From assembly GCF_011947285.1 (NCBI RefSeq), contig NZ_JAAOZT010000002.1, positions 62,001 through 126,000 on the forward strand: a stretch of DNA of 64,000 nt, written 5' to 3'. Below, one piece after another: positions 29,907 to 39,628 of the stretch. The notes below the pieces were generated by a model. That model had not been told where the DNA came from. It did not search any database and saw only the letters and a program-made list of their open reading frames with translations. The position numbers and the translations under genes are program-made. Source of the stretch: Glaciimonas immobilis. Lineage in GTDB: Bacteria; Pseudomonadota; Gammaproteobacteria; Burkholderiales; Burkholderiaceae_D. Each line of letters starts with the position of its first letter. The stretch's first letter is position 1.

Positions 29907-32396
29907 TTGAGCCAATACTCCTACACCATCCCTAGCCGGGAGGAAATTCTCGGCCTTCTGCGGACTTCATCCGAACCGCAAAATATCGATGCGCTTGCCG
30001 CTGCCCTTGGCGTTAACCCCGACGCAATGGAAGTGTTTGCGCGACGGCTAAATGCGATGGACCGAGACGGGCAAATCAAACCGGATCGCGCGGGCATCTA
30101 TAAACTGAACAATTCTTCGGAGTTTATCGAAGGCCGCGTGAGCAGTCATCGTGACGGTTTCGGTTTTCTGATTCCGGACGATGGTGGCGGTGATGTCTTT
30201 TTGCCAGAAAAAGAAATGCAAAAAGTCCTCAATGGCGATCGCGTTAAGGCGCGCGTCATTGGCACTGACCGTCGGGGTCGCCCGGAAGGCACTATTGTAG
30301 AAGTCGTCACGCGCGCTAACACGCACGTGATCGGACGCCTGCTCAACGAAAACGGCGCCTGGGTGATTGCTCCCGAGGACAAGCGCATCAGTCAGGACAT
30401 TATTCTGGCTGGTTCGCCTGGCAACGCTAAAGTCGGACAGGTGGTCAGCGTTGAGTTGACTGTACAACCGTCCCGCTTTACGCAACCGGTCGGCAAGATT
30501 TCTGAAGTTTTAGGGGATATTGATGATCCCGGTATGGAAATCGAGATCGCCGTGCGCAAATTTGGCGTCCCGCATGAATTCTCGGCCGCGGCAACCAAAG
30601 CGGCATCTAAGCTGCCGAACGTGGTGGTGGATAGTGATCTGTCGGAGCGCGTCGATTTGCGCGATGTTCCATTGGTCACCATTGACGGCGAAGATGCCCG
30701 CGATTTCGATGATGCAGTGTATTGTGAGCCGGTCAAGATCGGTCGCACGACTGGTTATCGCCTGATTGTTGCCATTGCCGATGTCAGCCATTACGTCAAA
30801 CCGAACGATGCATTGGATGTCGATGCGTTAGAGCGCAGCACGTCAGTGTATTTCCCGCGGCGCGTGATTCCGATGCTGCCAGAAAAACTTTCCAACGGCT
30901 TGTGTTCGCTCAATCCGCATGTCGATCGTCTGACGCTGGTGTGCGATGCCGTGATTACCGCCAAAGGCGAAATCAAGGCCTATCAATTTTATCCAGCGGT
31001 GATCCATTCCGCCGCACGTCTGACCTACACGGAAGTGGCAGCAGTCCTTGGTAATACCAAAGGGCCGGAAGCAGCCAAGCGCCCGGAACTGGTTCCGCAT
31101 TTGTCGCATCTGTATGACGTGTTTCATGCCTTGTTGCAAGCGCGTCAGGCACGCGGTGCGATTGATTTTGAAACCACCGAAACGTACATCGTCTGCAATG
31201 CAGCGGGCAAGATTGAAAAGATACTGCCACGCACCCGTAACGATGCGCACAGACTGATCGAAGAGTGCATGCTGGCCGCTAACGTGTGCGCTGCAGATTT
31301 GCTTGAGCGTCATAAGCATCACGGCCTGTATCGCATTCATGCCAGTCCGACCAAAGAAAAGCTCGCCGTTTTACGCACATTTTTGAAACAAGTCGGTTTG
31401 ACACTGGCTGGCGGCGATACGCCTTCGGCCTCGGATTATGCTGCATTGATGCCAGCGATTAAGGCACGTCCGGATGCGTTATTGCTCCAAACCATGCTGT
31501 TGCGATCAATGCAGCAAGCGGTTTATAATCCGGAAAATATCGGTCACTTTGGTTTGTCGTATGCGCATTACGCGCATTTCACCAGCCCGATTCGCCGCTA
31601 TCCAGACCTGTTGACGCATCGGGCCATCAAGGCGATTTTGTTGGGCAAGCGCTATGAGCCGAAGGGGATGGATACCAGCGCTCTCAATACCATGCTGTCG
31701 CCTGCAGGTCGGCGCAAGCAAGCGGAAGATAAAGCCGCCGGCAAAAAGAAAAACGAAGGCAGTCTCGCTATCTGGGAAGCACTCGGCGTCCATTGCTCTG
31801 CCAATGAACGACGTGCCGACGAAGCATCCCGTGATGTTGAGGCGTGGCTGAAGTGCTACTTCATCCGCGACAAGCTCGGCGAAGAATTTACCGGGACCAT
31901 TTCAAGCGTTGCGACGTTCGGTATTTTTGTTCAGCTTGACGCGTTGTACATCGAAGGATTGGTCCATGTCACCGAACTCGGCGCGGATTATTTTCAGTAC
32001 GACGAGGCGCGGCATGAACTGCGTGGTGAGCGCACGGGTAAGCGATATCAGTTGACCGACCGCGTCACGGTGCAGGTTAGTCGCGTTGATCTGGATGCCC
32101 GCAAGATCGATTTGCGTCTGGTCACTGAACCGGGCATCAAGACGGTTTTAAAAAATGAAGCGCGACGTGCTGACACTGAGCATGATAAATCGCGCAGCAG
32201 AAAACCGAAGGCAAAAGTCGATACGACGCCTGCAAATAGAATACCCGCTACTAAAGCAAACAAATCCGGCAAAGTCAATGTAAGCGCTACCAAAACCAAA
32301 GTAACCAAAAGCAAAAAAGCCAAGGTCGCCATCAGTCCGGAAAAAACCACGCGCGAACCAAAAGCTTTTGCAAAACCAAGCAAGAAAAAAAGATAG
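29907..32396 (+). CDS. rnr: Ribonuclease R
   Basis: Processive 3'-5' exoribonuclease that degrades structured RNA. 829 residues in the usual order: N-terminal winged helix (IPSREEILGLLRTS), cold-shock domains, RNB catalytic domain with DGEDARDFDDAVY (metal-binding Asp) and SNGLCSLNP, S1 domain (GTISSVATFGIFVQLD), then a long Lys-rich tail of about 80 residues. The start appears to be TTG 29907; no in-frame ATG is found close upstream and the next is well inside the conserved N-terminus. rlmB starts 3 nt after the stop. Confidence 0.95.
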   Translation: MSQYSYTIPSREEILGLLRTSSEPQNIDALAAALGVNPDAMEVFARRLNAMDRDGQIKPDRAGIYKLNNSSEFIEGRVSSHRDGFGFLIPDDGGGDVFLPEKEMQKVLNGDRVKARVIGTDRRGRPEGTIVEVVTRANTHVIGRLLNENGAWVIAPEDKRISQDIILAGSPGNAKVGQVVSVELTVQPSRFTQPVGKISEVLGDIDDPGMEIEIAVRKFGVPHEFSAAATKAASKLPNVVVDSDLSERVDLRDVPLVTIDGEDARDFDDAVYCEPVKIGRTTGYRLIVAIADVSHYVKPNDALDVDALERSTSVYFPRRVIPMLPEKLSNGLCSLNPHVDRLTLVCDAVITAKGEIKAYQFYPAVIHSAARLTYTEVAAVLGNTKGPEAAKRPELVPHLSHLYDVFHALLQARQARGAIDFETTETYIVCNAAGKIEKILPRTRNDAHRLIEECMLAANVCAADLLERHKHHGLYRIHASPTKEKLAVLRTFLKQVGLTLAGGDTPSASDYAALMPAIKARPDALLLQTMLLRSMQQAVYNPENIGHFGLSYAHYAHFTSPIRRYPDLLTHRAIKAILLGKRYEPKGMDTSALNTMLSPAGRRKQAEDKAAGKKKNEGSLAIWEALGVHCSANERRADEASRDVEAWLKCYFIRDKLGEEFTGTISSVATFGIFVQLDALYIEGLVHVTELGADYFQYDEARHELRGERTGKRYQLTDRVTVQVSRVDLDARKIDLRLVTEPGIKTVLKNEARRADTEHDKSRSRKPKAKVDTTPANRIPATKANKSGKVNVSATKTKVTKSKKAKVAISPEKTTREPKAFAKPSKKKR

Positions 32397-32399
32397 AAC

Positions 32400-33143
32400 A
32401 TGAAAAGTAAAATGATATTCGGTTTTCACGCCGTCACTTCCCGTCTGCGTCACGAAGCCTCTTCGGTCGAAGAAATTTACGTCGATGCCAGTCGTGTCGA
32501 CGGTCGTATGAAAGACCTGATTGGTACAGCCAAAGCTGCTAACGTGCGGGTGCTTCCCGTCGATGATCAGCGCTTGTCCAATATGGTCGGCACCCGTCGC
32601 CATCAAGGTGTGGTTGCAAAAGCCGGCGAGTTATCGCTGGCGCGCAATTTGGATGAACTGCTGGATGCGATTGACGGTCCGCCGCTACTGTTAATTTTGG
32701 ATGGTATTACCGATCCGCATAATCTGGGCGCTTGTTTGCGCGTTGCTGATGGTGTGGGTGCGCATGCGGTTATTGCACCGAAAGACCGTGCAGTCGGATT
32801 GAACGCCACTGCGGCCAAGGTTGCCAGCGGTGCTGCCGAAACGATCCCGTACATTACGGTCACCAATCTAGCGCGTACCTTGCGTGAGCTTAAAGAGCGC
32901 AACATTTTGTTGATCGGTACTACCGAAGACGGTGAAAAAAGCTTGTACGAAGCTGATTTCTCCGGTCCCGCAGCATTAATAATGGGTTCCGAGGGTGAAG
33001 GCATGCGTCGTCTAACTCGTGAAACCTGTGACGTTCTGGTTCACGTGCCAATGTTCGGTTCGGTGGAAAGTCTGAACGTGTCGGTTGCGTCTGGGGTTTG
33101 CCTTTACGAAGCCCGGCGCCAGCGTATTATAAAAGGCGTGTAA
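32400..33143 (+). CDS. rlmB: 23S rRNA (guanosine-2'-O-)-methyltransferase RlmB
   Basis: SPOUT methyltransferase that modifies G2251 of 23S rRNA. 247 residues: N-terminal substrate-binding domain ([13 protein letters not shown]) and C-terminal SpoU domain with [32 protein letters not shown] and [16 protein letters not shown], the three family motifs. It is coupled to rnr (3-nt gap), a widespread pairing. Confidence 0.96.
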   Translation: MKSKMIFGFHAVTSRLRHEASSVEEIYVDASRVDGRMKDLIGTAKAANVRVLPVDDQRLSNMVGTRRHQGVVAKAGELSLARNLDELLDAIDGPPLLLILDGITDPHNLGACLRVADGVGAHAVIAPKDRAVGLNATAAKVASGAAETIPYITVTNLARTLRELKERNILLIGTTEDGEKSLYEADFSGPAALIMGSEGEGMRRLTRETCDVLVHVPMFGSVESLNVSVASGVCLYEARRQRIIKGV

Positions 33144-33168
33144 GCGTTTCATCTTGAAAACCGCAGTG

Positions 33169-33197
33169 CGCATCAGCAAATGCATTTTGCTGATGCG
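33169..33197 (+). terminator. 12-bp stem-loop after rlmB
   Basis: CGCATCAGCAAA pairs with TTTGCTGATGCG around a 5-nt loop, 26 nt after the rlmB stop. No T-run follows, so it may be a factor-dependent terminator or 3' stabiliser. Confidence 0.55.
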
Positions 33198-33258
33198 TGT
33201 GTGGTTAACTTAGGCGCTTGTTCGTTGATGTGAACGGTTACGTAACTTATGAACAAAC

Positions 33259-33486
33259 TTATGAATAAGCATTGAAACTGACGTAATAACTAAAATAAAT
33301 ACTCCCGCAAAATAGTAAAAAATGTAAAGCGAGATATTTGCATTGGTAACCGCGAATTTCCACATTGCTTATCGAAGCATGTTTCCCGTAATGCCAGCCG
33401 CTGTTAACCAAAATATTGCATCCGAGGCTCGCACCATCATCGTCAGCAATTCTGGACTTCGGAAGACGCTTACGCGGTTTTAGCAT
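33259..33486 (-). CDS. Possible small protein, low confidence
   Basis: A 75-codon frame in the 408-nt gap between rlmB and cysE. GAGG stands 9 nt before the ATG, and the product has a basic N-terminus (MLKPRKRLPKSRI) and a hydrophobic C-terminus (ALHFLLFCGSIYFSYYV) that could be a membrane segment. I recognise no family; it may be chance. The gap holds nothing else I can name beyond the hairpin at 33169. Confidence 0.25.
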   Translation of the reverse strand: MLKPRKRLPKSRIADDDGASLGCNILVNSGWHYGKHASISNVEIRGYQCKYLALHFLLFCGSIYFSYYVSFNAYS

Positions 33487-33551
33487 AAGATTAGGCCTCG
33501 TTATTGCTTTGCAATATTTTCCATTCTTTACAGTACATTAATTTAGTTTCT

Positions 33552-34301
33552 ATGCTCAGTCGCATTCGTGAAGACATTGCCAGTATCATGGCCAGAGACC
33601 CCGCCGCCCGTACTGCCCTGGAAGTGGTGTGTTGCTATCCGGGATTGCATGCGATTGTTATGCATCGGTGGGCCGCATTCTGCTGGGAGCACAATCTCAA
33701 GCTGCTCGGACGGTTTATTTCCCTGATCGCCAGAATTCTTACCGGTATTGAAATTCATCCCGGTGCCACCATCGGTCGGCGTGTATTTATCGATCATGGC
33801 TTTGGTGTAGTCATCGGCGAGACTGCGGATGTGGGTGATGATTGCACGATTTATCAGGGCGTTACTTTAGGTGGTACTTCGCTCGGTAAAGGCATCAAAC
33901 GCCATCCTACTTTGGCCCGGGGCGTAATCATCGGTGCGGGGGCAAAAATATTGGGTAGTTTTACCGTAGGTGAGGGCGCAAAAGTCGGTTCCAACGCGGT
34001 AGTGGTAAAGCCAGTGCCTGCAGGTGCCACGGCGGTAGGTAACCCTGCGCGCATCATCCAGAAAGAAACCCACAACCCGCAAGAAGACGCAGCGGCACGC
34101 ATGTTTGCTGCGTATGGGGTGACCCCGAACGGCGATGATCCGTTATCTAAAGCCTTGCATGGATTGATTGACAATGCGGCTGCACAAGAACTCCAGATTG
34201 CGCGTATTGTCGCGCTGCTAAAGGCTGCGGGTATCGCTTGCGATAGCTTACCTCCTCTGGATAAATTTGATCCCGATGAACTCAATAAACTGGTCGAATA
34301 A
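33552..34301 (+). CDS. cysE: Serine O-acetyltransferase
   Basis: Makes O-acetylserine for cysteine synthesis. About 249 residues of the short EpsC/CysE type: [20 protein letters not shown], a membrane-like helix region, then left-handed beta-helix hexapeptide repeats with [18 protein letters not shown] and [21 protein letters not shown] (active-site His and Asp). The open frame reaches 33504, but ATG 33552 matches the family N-terminus. Confidence 0.94.
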   Translation: MLSRIREDIASIMARDPAARTALEVVCCYPGLHAIVMHRWAAFCWEHNLKLLGRFISLIARILTGIEIHPGATIGRRVFIDHGFGVVIGETADVGDDCTIYQGVTLGGTSLGKGIKRHPTLARGVIIGAGAKILGSFTVGEGAKVGSNAVVVKPVPAGATAVGNPARIIQKETHNPQEDAAARMFAAYGVTPNGDDPLSKALHGLIDNAAAQELQIARIVALLKAAGIACDSLPPLDKFDPDELNKLVE

Positions 34302-34434
34302 TTGTATGAATCATTCCGCCTGCAAAGCTGACTGGGTCAAGTGTCGGACGTAATCGGATATGAAGTAACTGATCGCCAACTGCCCACAGAGGCTAGCAAA
34401 ATATGTCACCAAAAGTAACTTACAGGAGTCAATA

Positions 34435-35139
34435 ATGACAGCTGAAACAATCTCTTCCGGCCACGATGATGCGTCCATCCTCGACGCATTTGAAATTCGC
34501 GTGCTAGCGGTGTTGGCCGAAAAAGAAGCATTGACGCCGGATAATTATCCCCTGTCGTTAAATACGCTGGTCAATGGGTGCAATCAGTTATCAAGTCGGG
34601 ATCCGGTGATGGCTATTTCGGAATCGACGGTACTGGACGTTTTGCAGCGTCTGATGCAGCGTAAGTTGGTCCTGGAGGTCAATCAGGCGGGTGCCCGGGT
34701 TGCCAAATACGAGCACCGCATGCGTCTTAAATGGACGTTGGAGTCCGACAAACTGGCAGTCCTGACGACGCTGATGTTGCGTGGTATTCAAACCGCTGGG
34801 GAGTTGCGGATGCGGGGTAGCCGTCAGCATGAGTTTGCGACGGTCACTGAAGTCGAGACGGCGTTGCAATTTCTCATCGATAAATATCCTCCTTTAGTAG
34901 CGCGCCTCGCGAAAGGCCCGGGTACTAAAGAGCCGCGCTATGTACAATTATTGGCGGGTGATGAGATGTTGGAACAACAGCTGGTCGCTGACGCGCTCTC
35001 AAATAATGCCAGTACGACCGTCCAACGCAGTGACCGCCAGGATCGGGTGGCGATGCTGGAGGAACAGGTTGTTAATTTACGCACTCAGATTGATGCTTTA
35101 GCCAGCCAGTTTAATGAATTTAAGCGACAGTTTGAGTGA
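34435..35139 (+). CDS. yceH: YceH / UPF0502 (DUF480) protein
   Basis: The 234-residue cytosolic protein has two winged-helix segments (FEIRVLAVLAEKEALTPDNYPLS; LAVLTTLMLRGIQTAGELRMR) and a C-terminal coiled coil (MLEEQVVNLRTQIDALASQ). The family signature is unmistakable, but its function is not established. Shine-Dalgarno CAGGAG precedes the start. It is a single gene between cysE and the cold-shock gene. Confidence 0.92.
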   Translation: MTAETISSGHDDASILDAFEIRVLAVLAEKEALTPDNYPLSLNTLVNGCNQLSSRDPVMAISESTVLDVLQRLMQRKLVLEVNQAGARVAKYEHRMRLKWTLESDKLAVLTTLMLRGIQTAGELRMRGSRQHEFATVTEVETALQFLIDKYPPLVARLAKGPGTKEPRYVQLLAGDEMLEQQLVADALSNNASTTVQRSDRQDRVAMLEEQVVNLRTQIDALASQFNEFKRQFE

Positions 35140-35637
35140 CGCTGTTCGGCACGTTTTGGTACCTTTGTTGCAGCAACAAAGTTCCTAAAAAATTTCTCCT
35201 TATTTCAGCATATTGAAGAGAACGAGATCAAGATAAATGGATCGTTTTTTGCGCCAGCCTAACCCACTACGGCGTGCTTTTAATTCGAAGAATCGCAGAA
35301 ATCAGGTTTTCCCCTATCCAAAAAACGGCAAAGCCCGATAGCAGCTACCCACTTTATTGTAGATGATGCTGTTATGGGTTGCGCTTACGCAGTGCAACAC
35401 ATTATCGGCGTCATTACGTGTCGAGGACTGAATCACGAAAGTTTTCGGTCTTGTTAGTTACTGTTGATAGCGTGCGTCGCTTCAAATTAACGACGTGCTT
35501 ATATCGATGGCGTTGGCATTCACGTTTGATATTTTTAATGCAAAGTGAGCGGTTCATTCAGGACGAGCATAGCGTTGGTGCTATACGGCTTCTGGCGTGT
35601 CCAGCTTATATCGTGTGAAATTTTTGAAAGAAGTATT
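35140..35637 (+). promoter_or_regulatory. 498-nt control region of the cold-shock gene
   Basis: No gene is supported here. It holds the 19-nt palindrome at 35163 and then an AT-rich stretch leading into a GAAAGAAG Shine-Dalgarno. Cold-shock genes commonly carry a long structured 5' leader that acts as a thermosensor; this length is compatible, but I cannot fold it reliably by eye. Confidence 0.4.
35163..35181. repeat. Perfect 19-nt palindrome after yceH
   Basis: CTTTGTTGC-A-GCAACAAAG, 24 nt after the yceH stop. With only one central base it looks more like a protein-binding site than an RNA hairpin, although a stem with a CAG loop is possible. Confidence 0.7.
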
Positions 35638-35841
35638 ATGACAACAGGTATCGTAAAGTGGTTTAACGACTCCAAGGGCTTCGGTTTTATTACTCCGGAT
35701 GACGGCAGTGAAGACTTGTTCGCACATTTTTCAGCAATCCAGATGGGCGGATTCAAGACTTTAAAAGAAGGCCAGAAGGTCCAATTCGATATCATGCAAG
35801 GCCCAAAAGGCAAGCAGGCTGCGAATATCCAAAATCCCTAA
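35638..35841 (+). CDS. Cold-shock protein (CspA family)
   Basis: The 67-residue single-strand nucleic-acid-binding OB fold has RNP1 (SKGFGFI), RNP2 (DLFAHFSA) and start [14 protein letters not shown] 35638 is chosen over the upstream extension because it is the exact family N-terminus and has GAAAGAAG before it. A strong terminator follows. Confidence 0.96.
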   Translation: MTTGIVKWFNDSKGFGFITPDDGSEDLFAHFSAIQMGGFKTLKEGQKVQFDIMQGPKGKQAANIQNP

Positions 35842-35900
35842 TCTCATTGCTTATTAAGATCGTCAATGCTTAAAAAAGTATAGACGCTGCCCTATTTGTA

Positions 35901-35936
35901 AAAACCCACAGTCCTCTCCGGATTGTGGGTTTTTTT
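35901..35936 (+). terminator. Rho-independent terminator of the cold-shock gene
   Basis: AAAACCCACAGTCC pairs with GGATTGTGGGTTTT around 5 nt (one G-T pair), followed by further T residues. Confidence 0.92.
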
Positions 35937-36174
35937 CTGCGCGCAACGCATGGATGCAGTGAGGTGGTCGCTGCCCTGATCAATGTTGGGATCGTCTTGC
36001 ATGCCGCGATCCATCCTCCTAGCTGAATTACTCGGAGCGCCCGTGCGAACCGCATTCCCGATACTGTGCCCAGCGTACGGACTATGACTGTCCATCATGT
36101 TCGCTAAAACTGAATTTTTGCGATGACGGTGGCTCTGTACGGACCGTGTCTATATCGACCGTATTTGACTACAA

Positions 36175-36627
36175 GCAGAATTGTCCATGTCAACGCAGGA
36201 ATTTGCCGTGCATTTGTGGGAGCTCTCCCATATTTATTTTTGCCTGGCGGCGTTATTCTGACTACGCACTTCCTCGCCGGATGGTATCACCCGCCGTGGC
36301 GGTGCAATAGGTGCGGCTGTCAAAATGCACAAGGACAATGCTAGTTATCCTGGGAACATTCAAATGTTAGCCAAAATTCTCACGCCTTCGGTACGCAAGG
36401 TGTTGGGACAAAAAGGTAACTTGCTGGACATTGCGATCCGGCAGAACGTGATTGATAACGTCAAGAAGCTCAGTCTATCTTCGACGATACTGAGCGAAGC
36501 CGTCGAGCAGAAAAAACTCATGATCGTCGGTGGCGTTTACAAACTGGCGAGCGGAAAAGTCGAGTTGGTGAAGGGTGTGAGTGCGGCAACAAAAATAGAC
36601 CATTTTATGTCGACTACCACTAAATGA
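36175..36627 (+). pseudogene. Decayed beta-carbonic anhydrase
   Basis: The frame ending at 36627 reads AIGAAVKMHKDNASYPGN ... QNVIDNVKKLSLSSTILSEA ... MIVGGVYKLASGKVEL, the C-terminal half of a plant/periplasmic-type beta-carbonic anhydrase. The N-terminal half lies upstream in other frames (NAG and FVGAL fragments near 36195-36240), so at least one frameshift separates them. At the zinc site the expected R-C-G-A reads R-G-G-A (CGT GGC GGT GCA at 36295-36306), so the catalytic Cys is lost too. A frame for the first zinc ligand was not found. Between cspA and 36175 there is nothing else I can name. Confidence 0.75.
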
Positions 36628-36835
36628 TGTGGCGACATCTATTGCTAACTTAGCGCTCAGTTTACTTGTTAACTTTGCTGACGATCACCCCCATGACTAA
36701 GTAAGTTTACAACAAGGTACGCAGTGAAAACATGCTGCAAGGGCTGGTTCGTAAGTGCTTGTTTATACAGCAGTTAAAGATTGCGATGGCGGCGACATTC
36801 CGTAACGCAATCCTGACCCATTCTGGTGTAATAGG

Positions 36836-36858
36836 CCGCCGCCCGCCCGGCGGTTTTT
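36836..36858 (+). terminator. Weak stem-loop with T-run
   Basis: CCGCC and GGCGG around 8 nt, then TTTTT. It lies in the 297-nt gap between the carbonic anhydrase remnant and the convergent SYLF gene; the gap shows no gene. Confidence 0.4.
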
Positions 36859-36924
36859 AAATGCGCCATGACTATTTAATCTCCGCCCGCGGCCTCGGCT
36901 GCATCAATTTAAGGTGATTTTACC

Positions 36925-37509
36925 TCACAGATTAAGGCGTGTAACCTTAGTCCCTTCTAGCGTCAGATTTGCCATCAGACCACTATTGGTCAGTACAAAT
37001 GCAAGGACTGAGGACGTGAGAGACGTGGTGTCAATGTCCCCGTTTGCACCGATTTTCAGCACCGCGACCGATGCGTCGGCACCTACCGCCCAGCCTTTGC
37101 TATTGCGGAATTTGTTTAGCGCGTCCTGCGTCATAAATAAGAAGATCAGGGCCTTGGACTGCGCACCGATTTGCAATCCTATTGAGGCAGAGGCGGTGCT
37201 GTAGTAAGCCTCTGTCCGATTGGCGATGCGCAATGCGCCTTCACCATATTGGCCACCTATCCATAGTCCAGCCGCAAGTACAGATGGAAAGACCAGCACA
37301 CCGCTCGCTTTGGCGACCAGTTCGCGGGCATGTGGAGCGGCGGTATATAAGCGGGATAACGTGGTGTCGATGCCGGTGTCTATTTCGCGACGGCGCTTGC
37401 CGGGATCGGCATTCGCATCGGATGGTGATGTGGTGGTGCAACCGGTAATAGTCAATCCAGTCACTGCAAGTACTCCAGTGGCTCTCAGTATGAAATCTCG
37501 CCTAACCAT
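36925..37509 (-). CDS. SYLF (Ysc84-type) domain lipoprotein
   Basis: 194 residues. It has a signal with lipobox ITGC near residue 24, then a SYLF lipid-binding domain (VAKASGVLVFPSVLAAGLWIGGQYGEGAL; IGLQIGAQSKALIFLFMTQDAL; VGADASVAVLKIGANGDID). The family binds phosphoinositides in eukaryotes; the bacterial role is unclear, probably at the outer membrane. The arginine pair near the start (MVRRDFILRATG) could also suit Tat export. Confidence 0.85.
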   Translation of the reverse strand: MVRRDFILRATGVLAVTGLTITGCTTTSPSDANADPGKRRREIDTGIDTTLSRLYTAAPHARELVAKASGVLVFPSVLAAGLWIGGQYGEGALRIANRTEAYYSTASASIGLQIGAQSKALIFLFMTQDALNKFRNSKGWAVGADASVAVLKIGANGDIDTTSLTSSVLAFVLTNSGLMANLTLEGTKVTRLNL

Positions 37510-37693
37510 GATGCCTCCATTGCGTTAATCAAAACCTGCGTTATTAATTTATTGCTGGCATTTTATGACCATGCTCATCGTGACGATGGGCGTGACGCCT
37601 GCGCCTAGCGTCTCTTGTTGAGCGTTGAGACCATCATCACAAAAAGTAGCTAATTTGAAATTGTTTAATTTGCATCGTATTGAATAATTTTAG

Positions 37694-37900
37694 ATGAATT
37701 TAATTCAATTGCAAGATACAGAAATGGGGCGATTAGTAAAGCCGGGTGGAGTTGTTGCGCGCAATGACCCAAGTCTACATTCTGAAGAGATAATCGACTG
37801 GTTGTTGAATGATGTCGCGCAGGAAGATTGCGACAAAACGCTGCATACCGGTATTAAAGTACTAGCCTCCTCATCCTCTCCGTCAACTATGCGGCTATAA
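37694..37900 (+). CDS. Possible small hypothetical protein
   Basis: A 68-codon frame with a plausible helical stretch (SEEIIDWLLNDVAQEDCDKTL) but no visible Shine-Dalgarno and no family I know. It lies in the 576-nt gap between the SYLF lipoprotein and lpxH, which otherwise shows no feature. Low confidence. Confidence 0.25.
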   Translation: MNLIQLQDTEMGRLVKPGGVVARNDPSLHSEEIIDWLLNDVAQEDCDKTLHTGIKVLASSSSPSTMRL

Positions 37901-38085
37901 GGATGCCCCTGTTAATTAGGGCGCCCGAGAAGGTGAATCCTTTAATCGTGAGTATGCAGATGGCGGAACGGTGTCCAGTTGCCGAATGGAGAGTTACGAG
38001 TCGGCATCCGCATTGGAAGGGCGGGTAAGAAATGTTGCGCGCAGGGTCTCTTTCGTAAATCCGCGACTGGACAGAGGCGTATCCG

Positions 38086-38880
38086 TTACCTCAATTCCTG
38101 GCCGGTATACCCAAAGCGTCGAATGCGGCCTTCAGTATCGATCGAAATCCAACCGCCGCGTTGTCGCACAACGTCGTATTCCCAGTCTGGCAACACGTAC
38201 CTGCTTAGCGTTACGTCAGTCCCGGCATAACTGTGTAGTGCCGGGCGATGCGTGTGTCCATGAATGAGTGTATCCGTCCCGGTCTCAGCAAAAAGCGTTG
38301 CGATGGCCTGTGGATTGACATCCATGATTTCCATAGATTTGTGTTGTTGTTCTTTACGGCTTTCTGTGCGCGCGCCAGCGATGATAGCCTTGCGTTGCGT
38401 CAGCGGTAAGGCGAGAAACTGTTGTTGCCATTGCGGATTGCGCACTTGGGCACGAAATGCCATGTAGTCGAGATCATCAGTGCATTGAGCGTCGCCATGC
38501 GCTAACGCCACGCGCCGACCGCCGATAAGGGCAACAAATGGATCCTGCAGTAAGGTCAGTCCAGCAACTTGCGCGAACGATTCACCCACTAAAAAATCCC
38601 GGTTACCAGCAATCCAGAAAACCGAAACACCTGCGTCGCTAATTTGACGAATGGCGGTGGCAATCTGAAGATTGTAGGGCGTCTCCAGATCATCATCCCC
38701 GGCCCAATATTCGAACAAATCTCCCAGTAAATACAGTTGCGCTGCGTGGCGTGCATGCGTGTCTAAAAAATCATAGAACGCTTGCGTGGTGCGGGGATTC
38801 GCTTCCTGTAAATGCAGGTCAGAAATGAATAGCGCAACCGCTGATGCTTGTGCTGGCGTAAAAAAAATTGCTTCGGACAT
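38086..38880 (-). CDS. lpxH: UDP-2,3-diacylglucosamine diphosphatase LpxH
   Basis: Lipid A synthesis: hydrolyses UDP-diacylglucosamine to lipid X at the inner membrane. The 264-residue calcineurin-like phosphoesterase has all metal motifs: ISDLHLQ, LGDLFEYWAGDD, IAGNRDFLVG, ALAHGDAQCTDD and LIHGHTHRPA. ppiB lies 29 nt upstream in the same direction, and the three minus-strand genes ppiA-ppiB-lpxH probably form a transcription group. Confidence 0.95.
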   Translation of the reverse strand: MSEAIFFTPAQASAVALFISDLHLQEANPRTTQAFYDFLDTHARHAAQLYLLGDLFEYWAGDDDLETPYNLQIATAIRQISDAGVSVFWIAGNRDFLVGESFAQVAGLTLLQDPFVALIGGRRVALAHGDAQCTDDLDYMAFRAQVRNPQWQQQFLALPLTQRKAIIAGARTESRKEQQHKSMEIMDVNPQAIATLFAETGTDTLIHGHTHRPALHSYAGTDVTLSRYVLPDWEYDVVRQRGGWISIDTEGRIRRFGYTGQELR

Positions 38881-38909
38881 AAGGCTGGCGATGGGATGAT
38901 GATTCGGAA

Positions 38910-39398
38910 TTAAATTACTTCGGCTTTTTCGATGATGACGTCCTTGACCGGGACGTCTGCAAACATACCTGTACGACTAGTCTTGACAGCCTTGATGGCG
39001 TCAACAACTTCCATGCCTTCAGTAACTTTGCCGAAAACGCAGTAACCCCAACCGTCTTGACCTGGGTAGTCGAGAAAGCTGTTGTTCTGAATGTTGATGA
39101 AAAACTGGGCAGACGCAGAATGCGGGTCTGAAGTACGCGCCATTGCCAATGTGTACGGCAAATTTTTCAGGCCGTTTTTAGCTTCGTTCTCCACTGTATC
39201 GTTGGTTGGCTTTTGTTTCATGCCAGGCTCAAAACCGCCGCCCTGCACCATGAAACCGTCAATTACGCGATGGAAGATGGTACCGTTGTAATGACCGGAA
39301 TTGACATAAGCAAGAAAGTTCTCAACGGACTTCGGTGCTTTTTCTGCCTCTAGTTCGATGGTAATGTTGCCGTAGTTTGTGGTCAGAATGACTGTCAT
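38910..39398 (-). CDS. ppiB: Cytoplasmic peptidyl-prolyl isomerase B (cyclophilin)
   Basis: 162 residues with no signal peptide. Cyclophilin motifs: [49 protein letters not shown] and GWGYCVFGKV. It accelerates proline isomerisation in folding proteins. Its closest relative here is the exported cyclophilin directly upstream at 39629, so the pair looks like a local duplication with divergent targeting. Confidence 0.95.
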   Translation of the reverse strand: MTVILTTNYGNITIELEAEKAPKSVENFLAYVNSGHYNGTIFHRVIDGFMVQGGGFEPGMKQKPTNDTVENEAKNGLKNLPYTLAMARTSDPHSASAQFFINIQNNSFLDYPGQDGWGYCVFGKVTEGMEVVDAIKAVKTSRTGMFADVPVKDVIIEKAEVI

Positions 39399-39426
39399 GA
39401 TGTTCCTTATGGGTTAACAGGTAAAA

Positions 39427-39468
39427 ATTGCTATTTGAGAATTGTTATTTGAGGATTGTTATTTGAAA
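39427..39468. repeat. Three imperfect 14-bp tandem repeats
   Basis: Units ATTGCTATTTGAGA, ATTGTTATTTGAGG and ATTGTTATTTGAAA run head to tail between the two cyclophilin genes, just upstream of ppiB on the minus strand. Possibly slippage-derived; a role in the ppiB leader is open. Confidence 0.75.
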
Positions 39469-39628
39469 ATTTAAAACGCTGACCAGATACACATGTTCGT
39501 ATCCGGTCTATTTGAAACTTTAGCGTGCGCTGCTTTTCGCGACTGCCGCGAGAATGCCAATTGGCCGAAATCGGGCTACCTTCGGAATTGTGGTCGCTAA
39601 CCTCCTATAATAACCCGGAGCGTCTAGT

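Noticed and set aside
29753-29935. 60-codon frame just before rnr
   Set aside because: Low-complexity Pro/Leu sequence overlapping the rnr start in another frame.
36123-36344. 73-codon open frame before the carbonic anhydrase remnant
   Set aside because: It reads the decayed carbonic anhydrase N-terminus in a shifted frame; no start signal and no independent protein character.
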